This document shows, piece by piece, positions 38,876-45,846 of a stretch of DNA of 64,000 nt (its first letter is position 1; each line of letters starts with the position of its first letter). The stretch is from NCBI RefSeq assembly GCF_005222815.1, contig NZ_STGB01000006.1, positions 744,001 through 808,000 of the forward strand. Reading direction: 5' to 3'. Source of the stretch: Roseomonas sp. AR75. GTDB lineage: Bacteria > Pseudomonadota > Alphaproteobacteria > Acetobacterales > Acetobacteraceae. The notes beneath the pieces are model-generated. The model had not been told where the DNA came from, searched no databases, and was given only the letters and a program-made list of their open reading frames with translations. Both the position numbers and the translations under genes were made by a program.

Positions 38876-39508
38876 ATGCGCTGGACCTTCGCCCTTGCCG
38901 CCCTGATCGGTGTCGCCGCGCTCCCGGCCGGCGGCTTTGCGCAGTCCAATCCCAGCTCGCAGCAGATCATCGATGCGCTGCGCCCCGGTGGGAACCTGCT
39001 GGGCGGGCCGACCCGCGGCATCCGCCCGGTGAACCCGCCCGCGGCGGCCGACCAGCAGACGCAGCCGGCCGCGGCCGCTCCGGCGGCTGCCGCGCCGCGC
39101 CCGGCCGCGCCGCCGGTACCGCAGGCCGCAGCGAACACCGCGCCGCCGCCCATCTCGGGCCCTTCGGTCAATCTGACCGTTACCTTCGCCAGCGGCTCTG
39201 CCGAACTGACGCCGCAGGCGGTGCGCACGTTGAACGAGCTGGGCAAGGCCCTGGCCAGCGCGGACCTCTCCGGCTTCCGCTTCCGGGTGGAGGGGCATAC
39301 CGACACGGTGGGCTCGGCCGAGATGAACCAGGCCCTTTCGGAGCGGCGTGCCGCGGCGGTGGTGAACTACCTCGTCTCGCGCTTCGGCATCGCGTCGAGC
39401 CGGCTGGAGGCCGCGGGGCTGGGCGAGAGCAACCCGCTGGTGCCCACGGGCGACGAGGTGTCCGAGTTGCGGAACCGCCGCGTGCAGGTGGTCAATATCG
39501 GCGCCTGA
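38876..39508 (+). CDS. OmpA-family peptidoglycan-binding protein
   Basis: The 210-residue product has a signal peptide (cleaved after GGFAQ), a Pro/Ala-rich linker (residues 50-100), and a C-terminal OmpA domain: VNLTVTFASGSAELTPQA, FRFRVEGHTDTVGSAEMNQA, LSERRAAAVVNYLV and ELRNRRVQVV. The domain binds peptidoglycan. T6SS loci often encode such a protein (TagL-like) to anchor the membrane complex, and its place right after the tssG-methyltransferase genes fits. The start at 38876 is supported by CTGGAGGGAC upstream. Confidence 0.85.
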   Translation: MRWTFALAALIGVAALPAGGFAQSNPSSQQIIDALRPGGNLLGGPTRGIRPVNPPAAADQQTQPAAAAPAAAAPRPAAPPVPQAAANTAPPPISGPSVNLTVTFASGSAELTPQAVRTLNELGKALASADLSGFRFRVEGHTDTVGSAEMNQALSERRAAAVVNYLVSRFGIASSRLEAAGLGESNPLVPTGDEVSELRNRRVQVVNIGA

Positions 39509-39535
39509 CGTCGCGTCAGGGCCGGCGGTTGGGCC

Positions 39536-40576
39536 ATGGCCTCGGACGGCGCGGATGACACGGTCCGCCTGCCGCCCGGGCGACGCGCGCTGCCCGCCGC
39601 GCCACCGCCGACGCCGCTCCCTTCGCGTCGCGGCGCGTGGCCATGGATCGCGCTGACCCTGTTTGCCTTGGTTGCCGCTGGCGGCGCGGCGCTGTTCTGG
39701 CAGCAGCGCGCCGCGGCACCCGCGCGCGAGCCGGTCCTCGCCGCTCCGCCCCCTGCGCGCCCGGCTGAGCCGGCCCCCCTGGCCGCGCAGGCGCCGCCCG
39801 CTGCGCCATCGCCGCCGATGGCGACGGAGGCGGAGATCCTGGCCAACGACGCGCCAGAACTCGTCATCCGGCGCTTCGCCGCGAACCCGGATATCGTCGT
39901 GCTGGACTTCCCGACGCTTGCCGGCCAGGCGCGCATGCTGAACCGGGTCGCCGCCCTGGTCGAGAAGTCAGGCCTGCCGCGCGACCGCGTGCTGGACGAT
40001 GCGGCGCTGGATGAGGCGGAGCGCGCGGCGGGCGGCACTGCCGATACCTTCTACTACGGCCACAACTACCGCGCCGCGGACCTCGCACGCTTCTTCGCCC
40101 TGGCGGACGCCGCAGGCATCGGCCTGAACGCCGAGGAGGAGCGGCTGCGCGCCCTTCTCGGCGAGCTCGGCTGGCTGCGGCCGGACGCCCATGGCGCCCT
40201 GGTGTCGGTGCCGCATGCCGGCGTCGAGCCCTGGCTGGATGCGCGCGCCCGCGGGGCGATGCTGCGGCACGAGCTGTCGCATGGCGAGTTCTTTACGCGC
40301 CCGGCCTATGCCGCGCTGGTTTGGCGCTTCTGGCGGGAGATGCTGACGGAGGAGGAGCGCGCGCAGTTCCGGCTGCTGCTGGCGAAGGCGGATTACGACC
40401 CGGCGCTGGAGGAGGTGATGGCGAACGAGGCGCAGGCCTTCCTTTTCCACACGCCCGATGACCGTTTCTTCCGCCCCGGCTCCGCGGGCCTGTCGGATGC
40501 GCGCATCGCCGCGCTCCGCGCCGCCTTCATGGCCGACATGCCGGAAGGCTGGCTGCGCGAGGCGATGACGCGCTGA
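39536..40576 (+). CDS. Membrane-anchored protein with HExxH zinc-protease-like motif
   Basis: I do not recognise the family. The 346-residue product has a Pro-rich cytoplasmic N-terminus, one membrane segment at about residues 33-53 (WPWIALTLFALVAAGGAALF) and a Pro/Ala linker. The periplasmic domain carries HELSH at residues 245-249 and, about 50 residues on, NEAQAF with Glu near residue 299, a plausible third zinc ligand as in gluzincins. The motif is followed by GEFFTRPAYAALVWRFWREM. The 27-bp gap to the OmpA-like gene suggests co-transcription. It could be a wall- or envelope-directed protease that helps the secretion apparatus, or simply an envelope housekeeping factor. Activity is inferred only from the motif. 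Confidence 0.7.
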   Translation: MASDGADDTVRLPPGRRALPAAPPPTPLPSRRGAWPWIALTLFALVAAGGAALFWQQRAAAPAREPVLAAPPPARPAEPAPLAAQAPPAAPSPPMATEAEILANDAPELVIRRFAANPDIVVLDFPTLAGQARMLNRVAALVEKSGLPRDRVLDDAALDEAERAAGGTADTFYYGHNYRAADLARFFALADAAGIGLNAEEERLRALLGELGWLRPDAHGALVSVPHAGVEPWLDARARGAMLRHELSHGEFFTRPAYAALVWRFWREMLTEEERAQFRLLLAKADYDPALEEVMANEAQAFLFHTPDDRFFRPGSAGLSDARIAALRAAFMADMPEGWLREAMTR

Positions 40577-40629
40577 GGGGCGCGACACCATATCGATCCC
40601 AAGCGGCCGTGCCGTTCGGGGACCACGCC

Positions 40630-41070
40630 ATGTCAGAGACCACGCAGATCGTCTGCCCGCATTGCGACGCCATCAACCGCGTGCCCGCCGCCCGGCTGGC
40701 CGACGGGCCGCGTTGCGGATCCTGCCACCGCGCATTGTTCGAGGCGAAGCCCGTCGCCCTGGACGAGACGCGCTTCCGCCGCCACCTGGCGCAAAGCGGG
40801 GTGCCGCTGCTGGTGGATTTCTGGGCGAGCTGGTGCGGTCCGTGCCGTGCGATGGCGCCGGAGTTCGAGGCCGCGGCAAAGCAGCTCGAACCGGGGATGC
40901 GGCTGGCGAAGGTCTCGACCGAGGAGGCGCCGCGACTCGCCCAGGAACTCGGCATCACCGGCATTCCGTTGCTGGCGCTGTTCGCCCATGGGCAGGAGGT
41001 GGCGCGTCAGGCCGGCGCGCAGCCCGCGCGACGCATTGTCGCCTGGGCCCGCAGCGCGGCGCCGCGATAG
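40630..41070 (+). CDS. trxC: Thioredoxin 2 (TrxC-like)
   Basis: A thiol-disulfide reductase with an N-terminal zinc-ribbon: CPHC and CGSC within the first 35 residues, then the thioredoxin fold with DFWASWCGPCRAMAPEFE. The 146-residue length and CxxC...CxxC zinc cluster are those of TrxC. The start at 40630 (MSETTQ) is preferred over an in-frame ATG seven codons earlier, because the family starts here. It is not obviously part of the T6SS island. Confidence 0.92.
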   Translation: MSETTQIVCPHCDAINRVPAARLADGPRCGSCHRALFEAKPVALDETRFRRHLAQSGVPLLVDFWASWCGPCRAMAPEFEAAAKQLEPGMRLAKVSTEEAPRLAQELGITGIPLLALFAHGQEVARQAGAQPARRIVAWARSAAPR

Positions 41071-41086
41071 GCGACGACAGGCAGCC

Positions 41087-41425
41087 TCAGGCCGGCTGCG
41101 GGCAGAAGACTTCCTGCAGCACGCTGATGACCCGCTCCACGCGCGGATCGGCGACGCGGTAGTGAATGGTGGTGCCGGTGCGCCGCGTGGTCACCAGCCC
41201 ATCCTCGCGCAGCTTCGCGAGATGCTGCGACACCGCGGGCTGCGACAGCCCGACATGCTTCGCGAGGCGGCCGACATGCGCCTCCCCCTCGGTGATCAGC
41301 ATGCAGAGCAGCAGGAGCCGCCGCTCATTGCCCAGCAGGCGGAGCAGGGCTGCTGCCTCCGCGGCGCCCTGAGCCATGACGTCTTCCAGCTTCGGGGGCG
41401 CGGACTGCGCCCCCTCCTCCGGCAT
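41087..41425 (-). CDS. ArsR-family winged-helix regulator
   Basis: The 112-residue product has the ArsR HTH: LLGNERRLLLLCMLITEGEA, HVGRLAKHVGLSQPAVSQHL and LREDGLVTTRRTGTTIHYRV. It lacks a clear ELCVCDL metal-binding motif, so its ligand is unclear. The start at 41425 follows GGTCGGAGAGGAC; a start 20 codons upstream is possible. It lies downstream of metZ on the same strand (114-bp gap), so a link with sulfur metabolism is possible but unproven. Confidence 0.85.
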   Translation of the reverse strand: MPEEGAQSAPPKLEDVMAQGAAEAAALLRLLGNERRLLLLCMLITEGEAHVGRLAKHVGLSQPAVSQHLAKLREDGLVTTRRTGTTIHYRVADPRVERVISVLQEVFCPQPA

Positions 41426-41539
41426 GTCCTCTCCGACCTTGTCCACGGCCAGCAATCCACTCCAGGGTCGAGGGGAACTAACCACAGCGAGGCGCTACTG
41501 CAAGTGCGAAGGCGTAGCCGATTGTTCCGGAAGCCGCAC

Positions 41540-42943
41540 CTAATGTTTCCGCCGGGGCGCATCCGGGAGAATGGCGGCAAATTCCAGCAGGGATGGCGTC
41601 TCGGCCGCCGGCGCCTTCGGCTCGGTCCTGGTCCGGCTACGCTTCGGCTTGGCCGCCGACTCGGTGCCGGGTTCCGGCGCGGCGAGGACCGGGGGCTCCT
41701 CGATCGGCTCGACGGGCGGCGCGACGCGCCGCGTCGGGACCGGTGCGGGCGCCAGGCTGTCCAGTGCGGCGGAGAGATCGTCGATCAGGTCCGCGACGTC
41801 CTCGAGACCAACCGAGAGACGGATCGTGCCGTCCGTTATGCCGAGCTTCGCGCGCTCTTCCGCGCCGACGCGCATATGCGTTGTGGTGGCGGGGTGCGTC
41901 GCGAGCGACTTCGAATCGCCGAGATTGTTCGATACATCCACGATGCCGAGCGCGTTCATGAAGCGGAACGCCGCGTCCTTCCCGCCCTTCACCTCGAAGG
42001 TCACGAGGCTTCCGCCGGCGGCCATCTGCGCCTTGGCCAGCCCCTGCTGCGGATGGTCGGCGCGGAAGGGATAGAGCACGCGCGCCACCTCCGACCGCTC
42101 CGCCAGGAAGTCCGCGATGGCGGCGGCGGAGCGGCACATCGCCGGCAGGCGCAGATGCAGCGTCTCCAGCCCCTTCAGGATGATCCAGGCGTTGAAGGGC
42201 GAGAGGGCGGGGCCGGTGTTGCGCACGAAGGGCTGCAGCACCTCGTCCACCCATTTCTTCCGCCCGAGCACGGCGCCGCCGAGCACGCGGCCCTGGCCAT
42301 CCATGTGCTTGGTGAGGGAGTACACGATCACGTCGGCGCCGAACTGCAGCGGTTTCTGCAGCAGCGGCGTGGCGAAGACGTTGTCCACCACCACCACTGC
42401 GCCGGCGGCATGGGCCAGGTCGCTGACCGCGGCGAGGTCCACCATGTCCAGCATCGGGTTGGACGGCGTCTCCAGCAGCACGAGGTTCGCCGGCGTGGCG
42501 AGTGCCGCCTTCCACTGGTCGAGGTCGCCGCCATCGACGAATTCCGCGCGGATGCCGTAGCGCGGCAGCAGGGTGGAGACGATCCAGTGGCACGATCCGA
42601 ACAGCGCACGGCTGGCCACCACGCGGTCGCCGGTCTTGAGATGCGACAGCAGCGCGGCATGCACCGCCGCCATGCCGGTGGCGGTCAGCCGGCAGGCTTC
42701 CGCGCCTTCCAGCAGCGCCAGCCGGTCCTCCAGCATGGTGACGGTGGGATTGCCGAAGCGCGAATACTGGTAGTGCTGCTCGGTGCCGAGGAAGGTCGCC
42801 TCCGCCTGTTCGGCACTGTCGTAGACGAAGCCGGAGGTGAGGAAGAGGGCTTCCGCCGTCTCGTCGAAGCCGGAGCGCATCTGTCCGCCGCGGACCAGGT
42901 GGGTGGCGGGTCGCAGGGGGCGGTCGGGCAGGCGCTTGGCCAT
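41540..42943 (-). CDS. metZ: O-succinylhomoserine sulfhydrylase (MetZ)
   Basis: PLP enzyme of the direct-sulfhydrylation route to homocysteine. Core of about 395 residues with YQYSRFGNPTVTMLEDRLA, the PLP lysine Lys212 in YSLTKHMDGQGR, VVVVDNVFATPLLQKP and TTHMRVGAEERAKLGITDGT. The residue pattern fits MetZ rather than cystathionine gamma-synthase. A roughly 70-residue C-terminal tail rich in Pro, Ala, Lys and Arg goes beyond the usual family length. Its leader contains a SAM-II riboswitch and a Shine-Dalgarno-pairing hairpin, so expression should fall when SAM is high. The ATG follows GAGGTGTCCC. Confidence 0.93.
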   Translation of the reverse strand: MAKRLPDRPLRPATHLVRGGQMRSGFDETAEALFLTSGFVYDSAEQAEATFLGTEQHYQYSRFGNPTVTMLEDRLALLEGAEACRLTATGMAAVHAALLSHLKTGDRVVASRALFGSCHWIVSTLLPRYGIRAEFVDGGDLDQWKAALATPANLVLLETPSNPMLDMVDLAAVSDLAHAAGAVVVVDNVFATPLLQKPLQFGADVIVYSLTKHMDGQGRVLGGAVLGRKKWVDEVLQPFVRNTGPALSPFNAWIILKGLETLHLRLPAMCRSAAAIADFLAERSEVARVLYPFRADHPQQGLAKAQMAAGGSLVTFEVKGGKDAAFRFMNALGIVDVSNNLGDSKSLATHPATTTHMRVGAEERAKLGITDGTIRLSVGLEDVADLIDDLSAALDSLAPAPVPTRRVAPPVEPIEEPPVLAAPEPGTESAAKPKRSRTRTEPKAPAAETPSLLEFAAILPDAPRRKH

Positions 42944-42945
42944 CG

Positions 42946-42996
42946 GGACACCTCGTTGGGCGGCATGGCCGTGCGGGCCACGCGACTGGGGTGTCC
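42946..42996 (-). promoter_or_regulatory. Potential Shine-Dalgarno-sequestering hairpin of metZ
   Basis: The metZ Shine-Dalgarno region GGTGTCC (minus strand, 42946-42952) is perfectly complementary to GGACACC at 42990-42996. Pairing would hide the ribosome site. It lies between the riboswitch aptamer and the start codon, so it may be the expression platform. Confidence 0.45.
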
Positions 42997-43047
42997 GGCC
43001 CCTGTCACGGGGCGTGGCGAGGGCGCGATGCGCCGTCGCGACGGCCG

Positions 43048-43129
43048 TTTAGCGCGCTTGTTTTCGGGGGCTTCCGCCACCGCCCGGAGACCCGGGACCT
43101 CGCCGCAAGCAGGCCGGACAAATCGCGAG
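43048..43129 (-). ncRNA. SAM-II riboswitch aptamer upstream of metZ
   Basis: On the minus strand CTCGC (43125-43129) and GCGAG (43099-43103) form P1 around a loop with the conserved GATTTG. The loop's GCTTG (43106-43110) is perfectly complementary to CAAGC (43056-43060), giving the H-type pseudoknot, and it is followed by GCGCTAAA, the SAM-II 3' signature. Between them an extra hairpin CCCGGGTCTCCGGG is inserted in the joining loop. The SAM-II class is known from metA/metX/metZ leaders in alphaproteobacteria. About 105 nt separate the aptamer from the metZ start. Confidence 0.75.
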
Positions 43130-43150
43130 GGGCGTCGCCGCCGGCTTCGT

Positions 43151-43179
43151 GCTTAAGCCTGTGCGGCCGGGGTGGTCAA
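43151..43179 (-). promoter_or_regulatory. Candidate promoter of metZ
   Basis: On the minus strand TTGACC (43174-43179), a 17-bp spacer, and TTAAGC (43151-43156). Transcription would start near 43144, about 15 nt before the riboswitch. The -10 is weak, the -35 good. Confidence 0.45.
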
Positions 43180-43185
43180 GGCGGC

Positions 43186-43215
43186 TTGCTTGGCGCGGCG
43201 GCACGCCCCTATAAC
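43186..43215 (+). promoter_or_regulatory. Candidate promoter of tRNA-Gly
   Basis: TTGCTT (43186-43191), 18-bp spacer, TATAAC (43210-43215). The tRNA begins 18 bp after the -10. The -35 boxes of this promoter and that of metZ are divergent and about 7 bp apart. Confidence 0.55.
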
Positions 43216-43232
43216 CGTGTGACCTCAGGGCT

Positions 43233-43304
43233 GCGGGCGTAGTTCAGAGGTAGAACGTCAGCTTCCCAAGCTGAATGTCGTGGGTTCGATTCCCATCGCC
43301 CGCT
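43233..43304 (+). tRNA. tRNA-Gly (anticodon CCC)
   Basis: A full cloverleaf: acceptor stem GCGGGCG/CGCCCGC, D-arm with AGTTCAGAGGTAGAAC, anticodon arm TCAGC-TTCCCAA-GCTGA giving anticodon CCC, and T-arm GTGGGTTCGATTCCCAT. The discriminator base is T and no CCA is encoded. It reads GGG codons. Confidence 0.95.
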
Positions 43305-43323
43305 TTCCCCGCCCTGGCCTCGA

Positions 43324-43713
43324 TCACCCCTCGAATTGCGGATCCACCTTCACGCGCAGCGCCTGCGCCAGGCGGTTCGTCTCGCTGGCCATGCCGACCA
43401 CCGCCAGCAGCTCGCCATGCTGCGCCTCCGTCATGCCCTTGGCGCGCGCGGCGGCGGTGTGGCTGGCGATGCAGTAGTCGCAGCCATGGGCGATGGAGAC
43501 CGCGACGTAGAGCATCTCCTTCACCACGGGATCGAGCGCGCCGGGCGCCATCACCGCGGACAGGCTTTCCCAGGTGCGCGCCAGCGTCGGCGGGTGCACC
43601 GCCAGCGCCTTCCAGAAGTTGTTCACATCCGGCACGCCGCGCGCGGCCTTGATGGCGTCGTAGACGGCGCGCACCTCGGGTGGTGCATCGGCGTATTCGA
43701 CCAGCCTGGTCAT
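43324..43713 (-). CDS. Carboxymuconolactone decarboxylase family / AhpD-like protein
   Basis: A 129-residue protein with the AhpD-type redox motif C78-D-Y-C81-IASH85, preceded by ALDPVVKEMLYVAVSIAHG. These are the two cysteines and histidine of the alkylhydroperoxidase-like core. Likely a peroxidase-type or related redox enzyme; substrate unknown. Its start overlaps the stop of the tandem YCII gene by four bases (ATGA), so the pair is translationally coupled. Confidence 0.88.
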   Translation of the reverse strand: MTRLVEYADAPPEVRAVYDAIKAARGVPDVNNFWKALAVHPPTLARTWESLSAVMAPGALDPVVKEMLYVAVSIAHGCDYCIASHTAAARAKGMTEAQHGELLAVVGMASETNRLAQALRVKVDPQFEG

Positions 43714-44345
43714 GCGGCGGGCAGCGGCTTGTAGGGCAGGGGGCGGAAGCTGGTGGCGTAGTAGCGAAGGTCCAGCCAGACGCCGGATTGCACATAGGGG
43801 TCCTCGCGCCAGAAGGCCTCGGCCTCGGCATGCGTCGGGTGGCGGGTGACGGCGACCGAGCCGACCATCTTCCCCTCCGGCGCATCAAGGATCGCACCGC
43901 CCATCAGCAGCGTGCCGTCCTCCGCATATTGCCGCACGCGCGCGAAATGGCCGGGACGCGCGGCCAGGCGGCGGTCCTGCGCGGCGGGATCCTGGCCGTC
44001 GCGGGCCATCGTCACGGTATGGCTGCGCCCGCCCGCAGCGGCTTGGGGCCAGCCGGCATAGGGCAGGGGCGCGATCCGGAAGGAATGCGTGTCGATCCGT
44101 TGCCACACGCCCCGTCGGGCGAAAGGCTCCTTCCCGAGATAGGCGTCCAGCCCCGCCTTGTCGGTATCGAGCACCATGACCGAGCCCAGGCTGTTGCCGG
44201 CCTCGTCATGCAGCGGCAGGCCCAGCGCCAAGCGCCCTGCCTCCGCTTCCGCGGTGATGACGGCGACGTGCTCGTCCCGCGCCGCCGCGCGCCGCGCCGG
44301 CGCTTCCGCATCCGTGCCGTCGAACGCAATGATCAGCCAGGCCAT
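43710..44345 (-). CDS. Protein with two YCII-like domains
   Basis: A 211-residue protein that looks like a tandem pair of YCII-type alpha-beta barrels. Repeat 1 (residues 1-100) has MAWLIIAFDG, ARDEHVAVITAEAEAGRLAL and VMVLDTDKAGLDAYLGKEPF. Repeat 2 (about 105-211) has SHTVTMARDG, RPGHFARVRQYAEDGTLLMG and VAVTRHPTHAEAEAFWREDP. Repeat 2 starts its domain in full, so the gene may be a fusion. YCII domains are ferredoxin-fold enzymes of mostly unknown chemistry. Co-translated with the AhpD-like gene. Confidence 0.82.
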   Translation of the reverse strand: MAWLIIAFDGTDAEAPARRAAARDEHVAVITAEAEAGRLALGLPLHDEAGNSLGSVMVLDTDKAGLDAYLGKEPFARRGVWQRIDTHSFRIAPLPYAGWPQAAAGGRSHTVTMARDGQDPAAQDRRLAARPGHFARVRQYAEDGTLLMGGAILDAPEGKMVGSVAVTRHPTHAEAEAFWREDPYVQSGVWLDLRYYATSFRPLPYKPLPAA

Positions 44346-44459
44346 CGCGTGCTCCCCGATCGCTGTTCGATCCTTTCGCCCGCAAGGCGGGCCGCGCGGC
44401 GCGTGCAGGCGTGCCCCAGGCGCAACACGCCTGAGGCAGGCGAGCCAAGCCGGCTGGGG
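44346..44459. other. Structured gap between phbB and the tandem YCII gene
   Basis: The 114 bp contain GCCCGC-AAG-GCGGGC (a 6-bp stem, 44379-44393) and a palindromic element at 44413-44460. The gap lies downstream of phbB and upstream of the YCII gene on the same strand and may serve as the phbB terminator. Confidence 0.5.
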
Positions 44460-44460
44460 C
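44413..44460. repeat. Intergenic palindromic element, copy C
   Basis: GCCCCAG (44413-44419) and CTGGGGC (44454-44460) are perfect arms. The inner part GGCGCAACACG and GCGAGCCAAGCCGG closely match the intergenic element at 23935-23965 (GGCGCAACACG ... GCGAAGCCAAGCGCCGG). Confidence 0.45.
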
Positions 44461-45182
44461 TAGTACATGTGCTGGCCGCCATTGATGGAGAGCGTGGAGC
44501 CGGTGATGAACTCGGCCTCGTCGGCGGTCAGGAAGGCGACGCCGCGGGCGATGTCCTCGGCCTTGCCCAGACGGCCGATCGGGATGCGCGCAATGATCTT
44601 CTGCAGCACGTCTTCCGGCACGGCGCGGACCATCTCGGTGTCCACATAGCCTGGCGCGATGGCGTTGACGGTGACGTGGTTGCGCGCACCTTCCTGGGCC
44701 AGCGCCTTGGTGAACCCGTGGATGCCGGACTTGGCCGCGGCGTAGTTCACCTGGCCCATCTGCCCGGCCTGGCCGTTGACGCTGCCGATGTTCACGATGC
44801 GGCCGAACTTGCGGTTGTTCATGCCGTCCCACACCGCCTTGCACATGTTGTAGCAACTGCCGAGGTTGGTATCGATCACCTGGTCCCACATCTCCCGGGT
44901 CAGCCGCTTCATCATGGCGTCGCGGGTGATGCCGGCGTTGTTCACCAGGATCTCGATCGGGCCCACCTCCGCCTCGATCTTCTGCACGGTGGCCTGACAG
45001 GCGGCGAAGTCGCCGACATCGAATTTGTAGCAGGGGATGCCGGTGCGCTCGGTGAAGGCCTGCGCCGCGGCGTCGTTGCCGGCGTAGCTGGCGACGACCT
45101 TCCGCCCCGCGGCCTGCAGCGCCTCGCTGATCGCGGCGCCGATGCCCCGCTGCCCACCGGTGACAAGTGCCACGCGTGCCAT
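44460..45182 (-). CDS. phbB: Acetoacetyl-CoA reductase (PhbB/PhaB)
   Basis: Short-chain dehydrogenase that reduces acetoacetyl-CoA to (R)-3-hydroxybutyryl-CoA for poly-hydroxybutyrate. The 240-residue product has TGGQRGIG (8-15), NNAG (81-84), Ser134 (IGSVNG), Tyr147 and Lys151 (NYAAAKSG), and the PhaB-typical QAGQMGQVNYAAAKSGIHGF and NGGQHMY end. The start at 45182 is preceded by GGAAGGGGAC. An FNR/FixK-type box lies 127 bp upstream at 45309, so oxygen control is plausible. No phaA or phaC is in the window. Confidence 0.93.
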   Translation of the reverse strand: MARVALVTGGQRGIGAAISEALQAAGRKVVASYAGNDAAAQAFTERTGIPCYKFDVGDFAACQATVQKIEAEVGPIEILVNNAGITRDAMMKRLTREMWDQVIDTNLGSCYNMCKAVWDGMNNRKFGRIVNIGSVNGQAGQMGQVNYAAAKSGIHGFTKALAQEGARNHVTVNAIAPGYVDTEMVRAVPEDVLQKIIARIPIGRLGKAEDIARGVAFLTADEAEFITGSTLSINGGQHMY

Positions 45183-45308
45183 GCTGTTGCGTCCCCTTCC
45201 TGAAGTCCCTGTGGAGGCCCGGCACGTCGGCGGCCGGAGCGCCTCCCATCCTCGCAAGCCCTGCGCGCGAGGGCAAACACGGTTTCTCCCGGCCTCGCCT
45301 GGGGCGGG

Positions 45309-45322
45309 TTGATGTGCATCAA
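45309..45322. promoter_or_regulatory. FNR/FixK-type box TTGATGTGCATCAA
   Basis: A perfect match to TTGAT-N4-ATCAA, the site of FNR/FixK-family activators. It lies 127 bp upstream of phbB (minus strand), and 41.5 bp upstream of the predicted start of a candidate small RNA (plus strand). GATATC at 45343-45348 fits a -10 for the plus-strand promoter. A Crp/FNR-family regulator gene is at 59937-60593. Confidence 0.65.
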
Positions 45323-45356
45323 GGCGTTCCGCAATCCCGCCGGATATCGTTCGAAT

Positions 45357-45447
45357 CGTCCCGAGGCGCCAAGCGCGCCGCGAGGACGTTCCTGGACGTT
45401 TCCTCCCTCAACTCCACCCCGGTGGGATTCCCGCCGGGGTTATTTTT
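45357..45447 (+). ncRNA. Candidate FNR-regulated small RNA
   Basis: About 91 nt. The 5' end is predicted from the FNR box centred 41.5 bp upstream; the 3' end is the T-run of a strong intrinsic terminator. No protein-coding gene lies upstream on this strand. Near its end it carries CCTCCCTC (45402-45409), an anti-Shine-Dalgarno-like tract, just before the terminator stem, and GGACGTT twice. The form resembles oxygen-regulated small RNAs such as E. coli FnrS, but no homolog is claimed. Confidence 0.4.
45417..45447 (+). terminator. Intrinsic terminator
   Basis: CCCCGGTGGG (45417-45426), loop ATT, CCCGCCGGGG (45430-45439) give a 10-bp stem with one U-G pair, followed by TTATTTTT. It is the best intrinsic terminator in the window, and it reads on the plus strand with no coding gene in front of it. 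Confidence 0.8.
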
Positions 45448-45641
45448 CGCTGGTGACGTTCGGCGCGCCGGCGGAGAAACATCGCAAATTTCCGACGTTC
45501 GGCCATGGCAATGCCGCAACAACTCAGGTTCTACAACTCGAAATTGAAAACGACCCCGAGTGATTGCGCCTTCACGCGGGCGTGAGTTGTATGCAAAAGA
45601 GGGTCTGCCGCTTCTGCATGTGCCCCTTGGGATCTTCAACG

Positions 45642-45827
45642 ATGAAGACACGCATGGACGCGAAGAACGAGACCGCGCCGGTCGACCGTTCCGCGCTGGT
45701 TCTGATGCTCGCCTATGTGGAAGCGGAATGCCGCCGCCTTGGCGCCGAAGCTGCCGCGAAACACGCGGCCATGGCCGCAGCGCTGGTGCCGGAACTGGCG
45801 GCAAGCGTGCGCGCGCCGCTGCACTGA
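45642..45827 (+). CDS. Small hypothetical protein, 61 residues
   Basis: A short helical protein (VDRSALVLMLAYVEAECRRL, then GAEAAAKHAAMAAALVPEL) without signal peptide or recognisable domain. A second start, four codons later at 45654 (MDAKNETAP), is also possible, and neither has a strong Shine-Dalgarno. It fits small conserved alphaproteobacterial proteins in size and composition, but I do not recognise it. It ends 19 bp before the convergent metW stop. Confidence 0.45.
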   Translation: MKTRMDAKNETAPVDRSALVLMLAYVEAECRRLGAEAAAKHAAMAAALVPELAASVRAPLH

Positions 45828-45846
45828 CCGCGGTCGGGCGGCGGCG

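Noticed and set aside
39536..40576. The HExxH protein as a secreted T6SS toxin
   Set aside because: It has an N-terminal membrane anchor and no immunity partner; envelope function is more likely than delivery.
43244..43897. Minus-strand reading frame running through the tRNA-Gly gene
   Set aside because: It covers a full tRNA and two better-supported genes in other frames (AhpD-like and tandem YCII).
45309..45563. 84-codon plus-strand frame in the phbB-metW gap
   Set aside because: It starts within the FNR box and runs through a strong terminator. There is no Shine-Dalgarno and the composition is not protein-like; a small RNA fits better.
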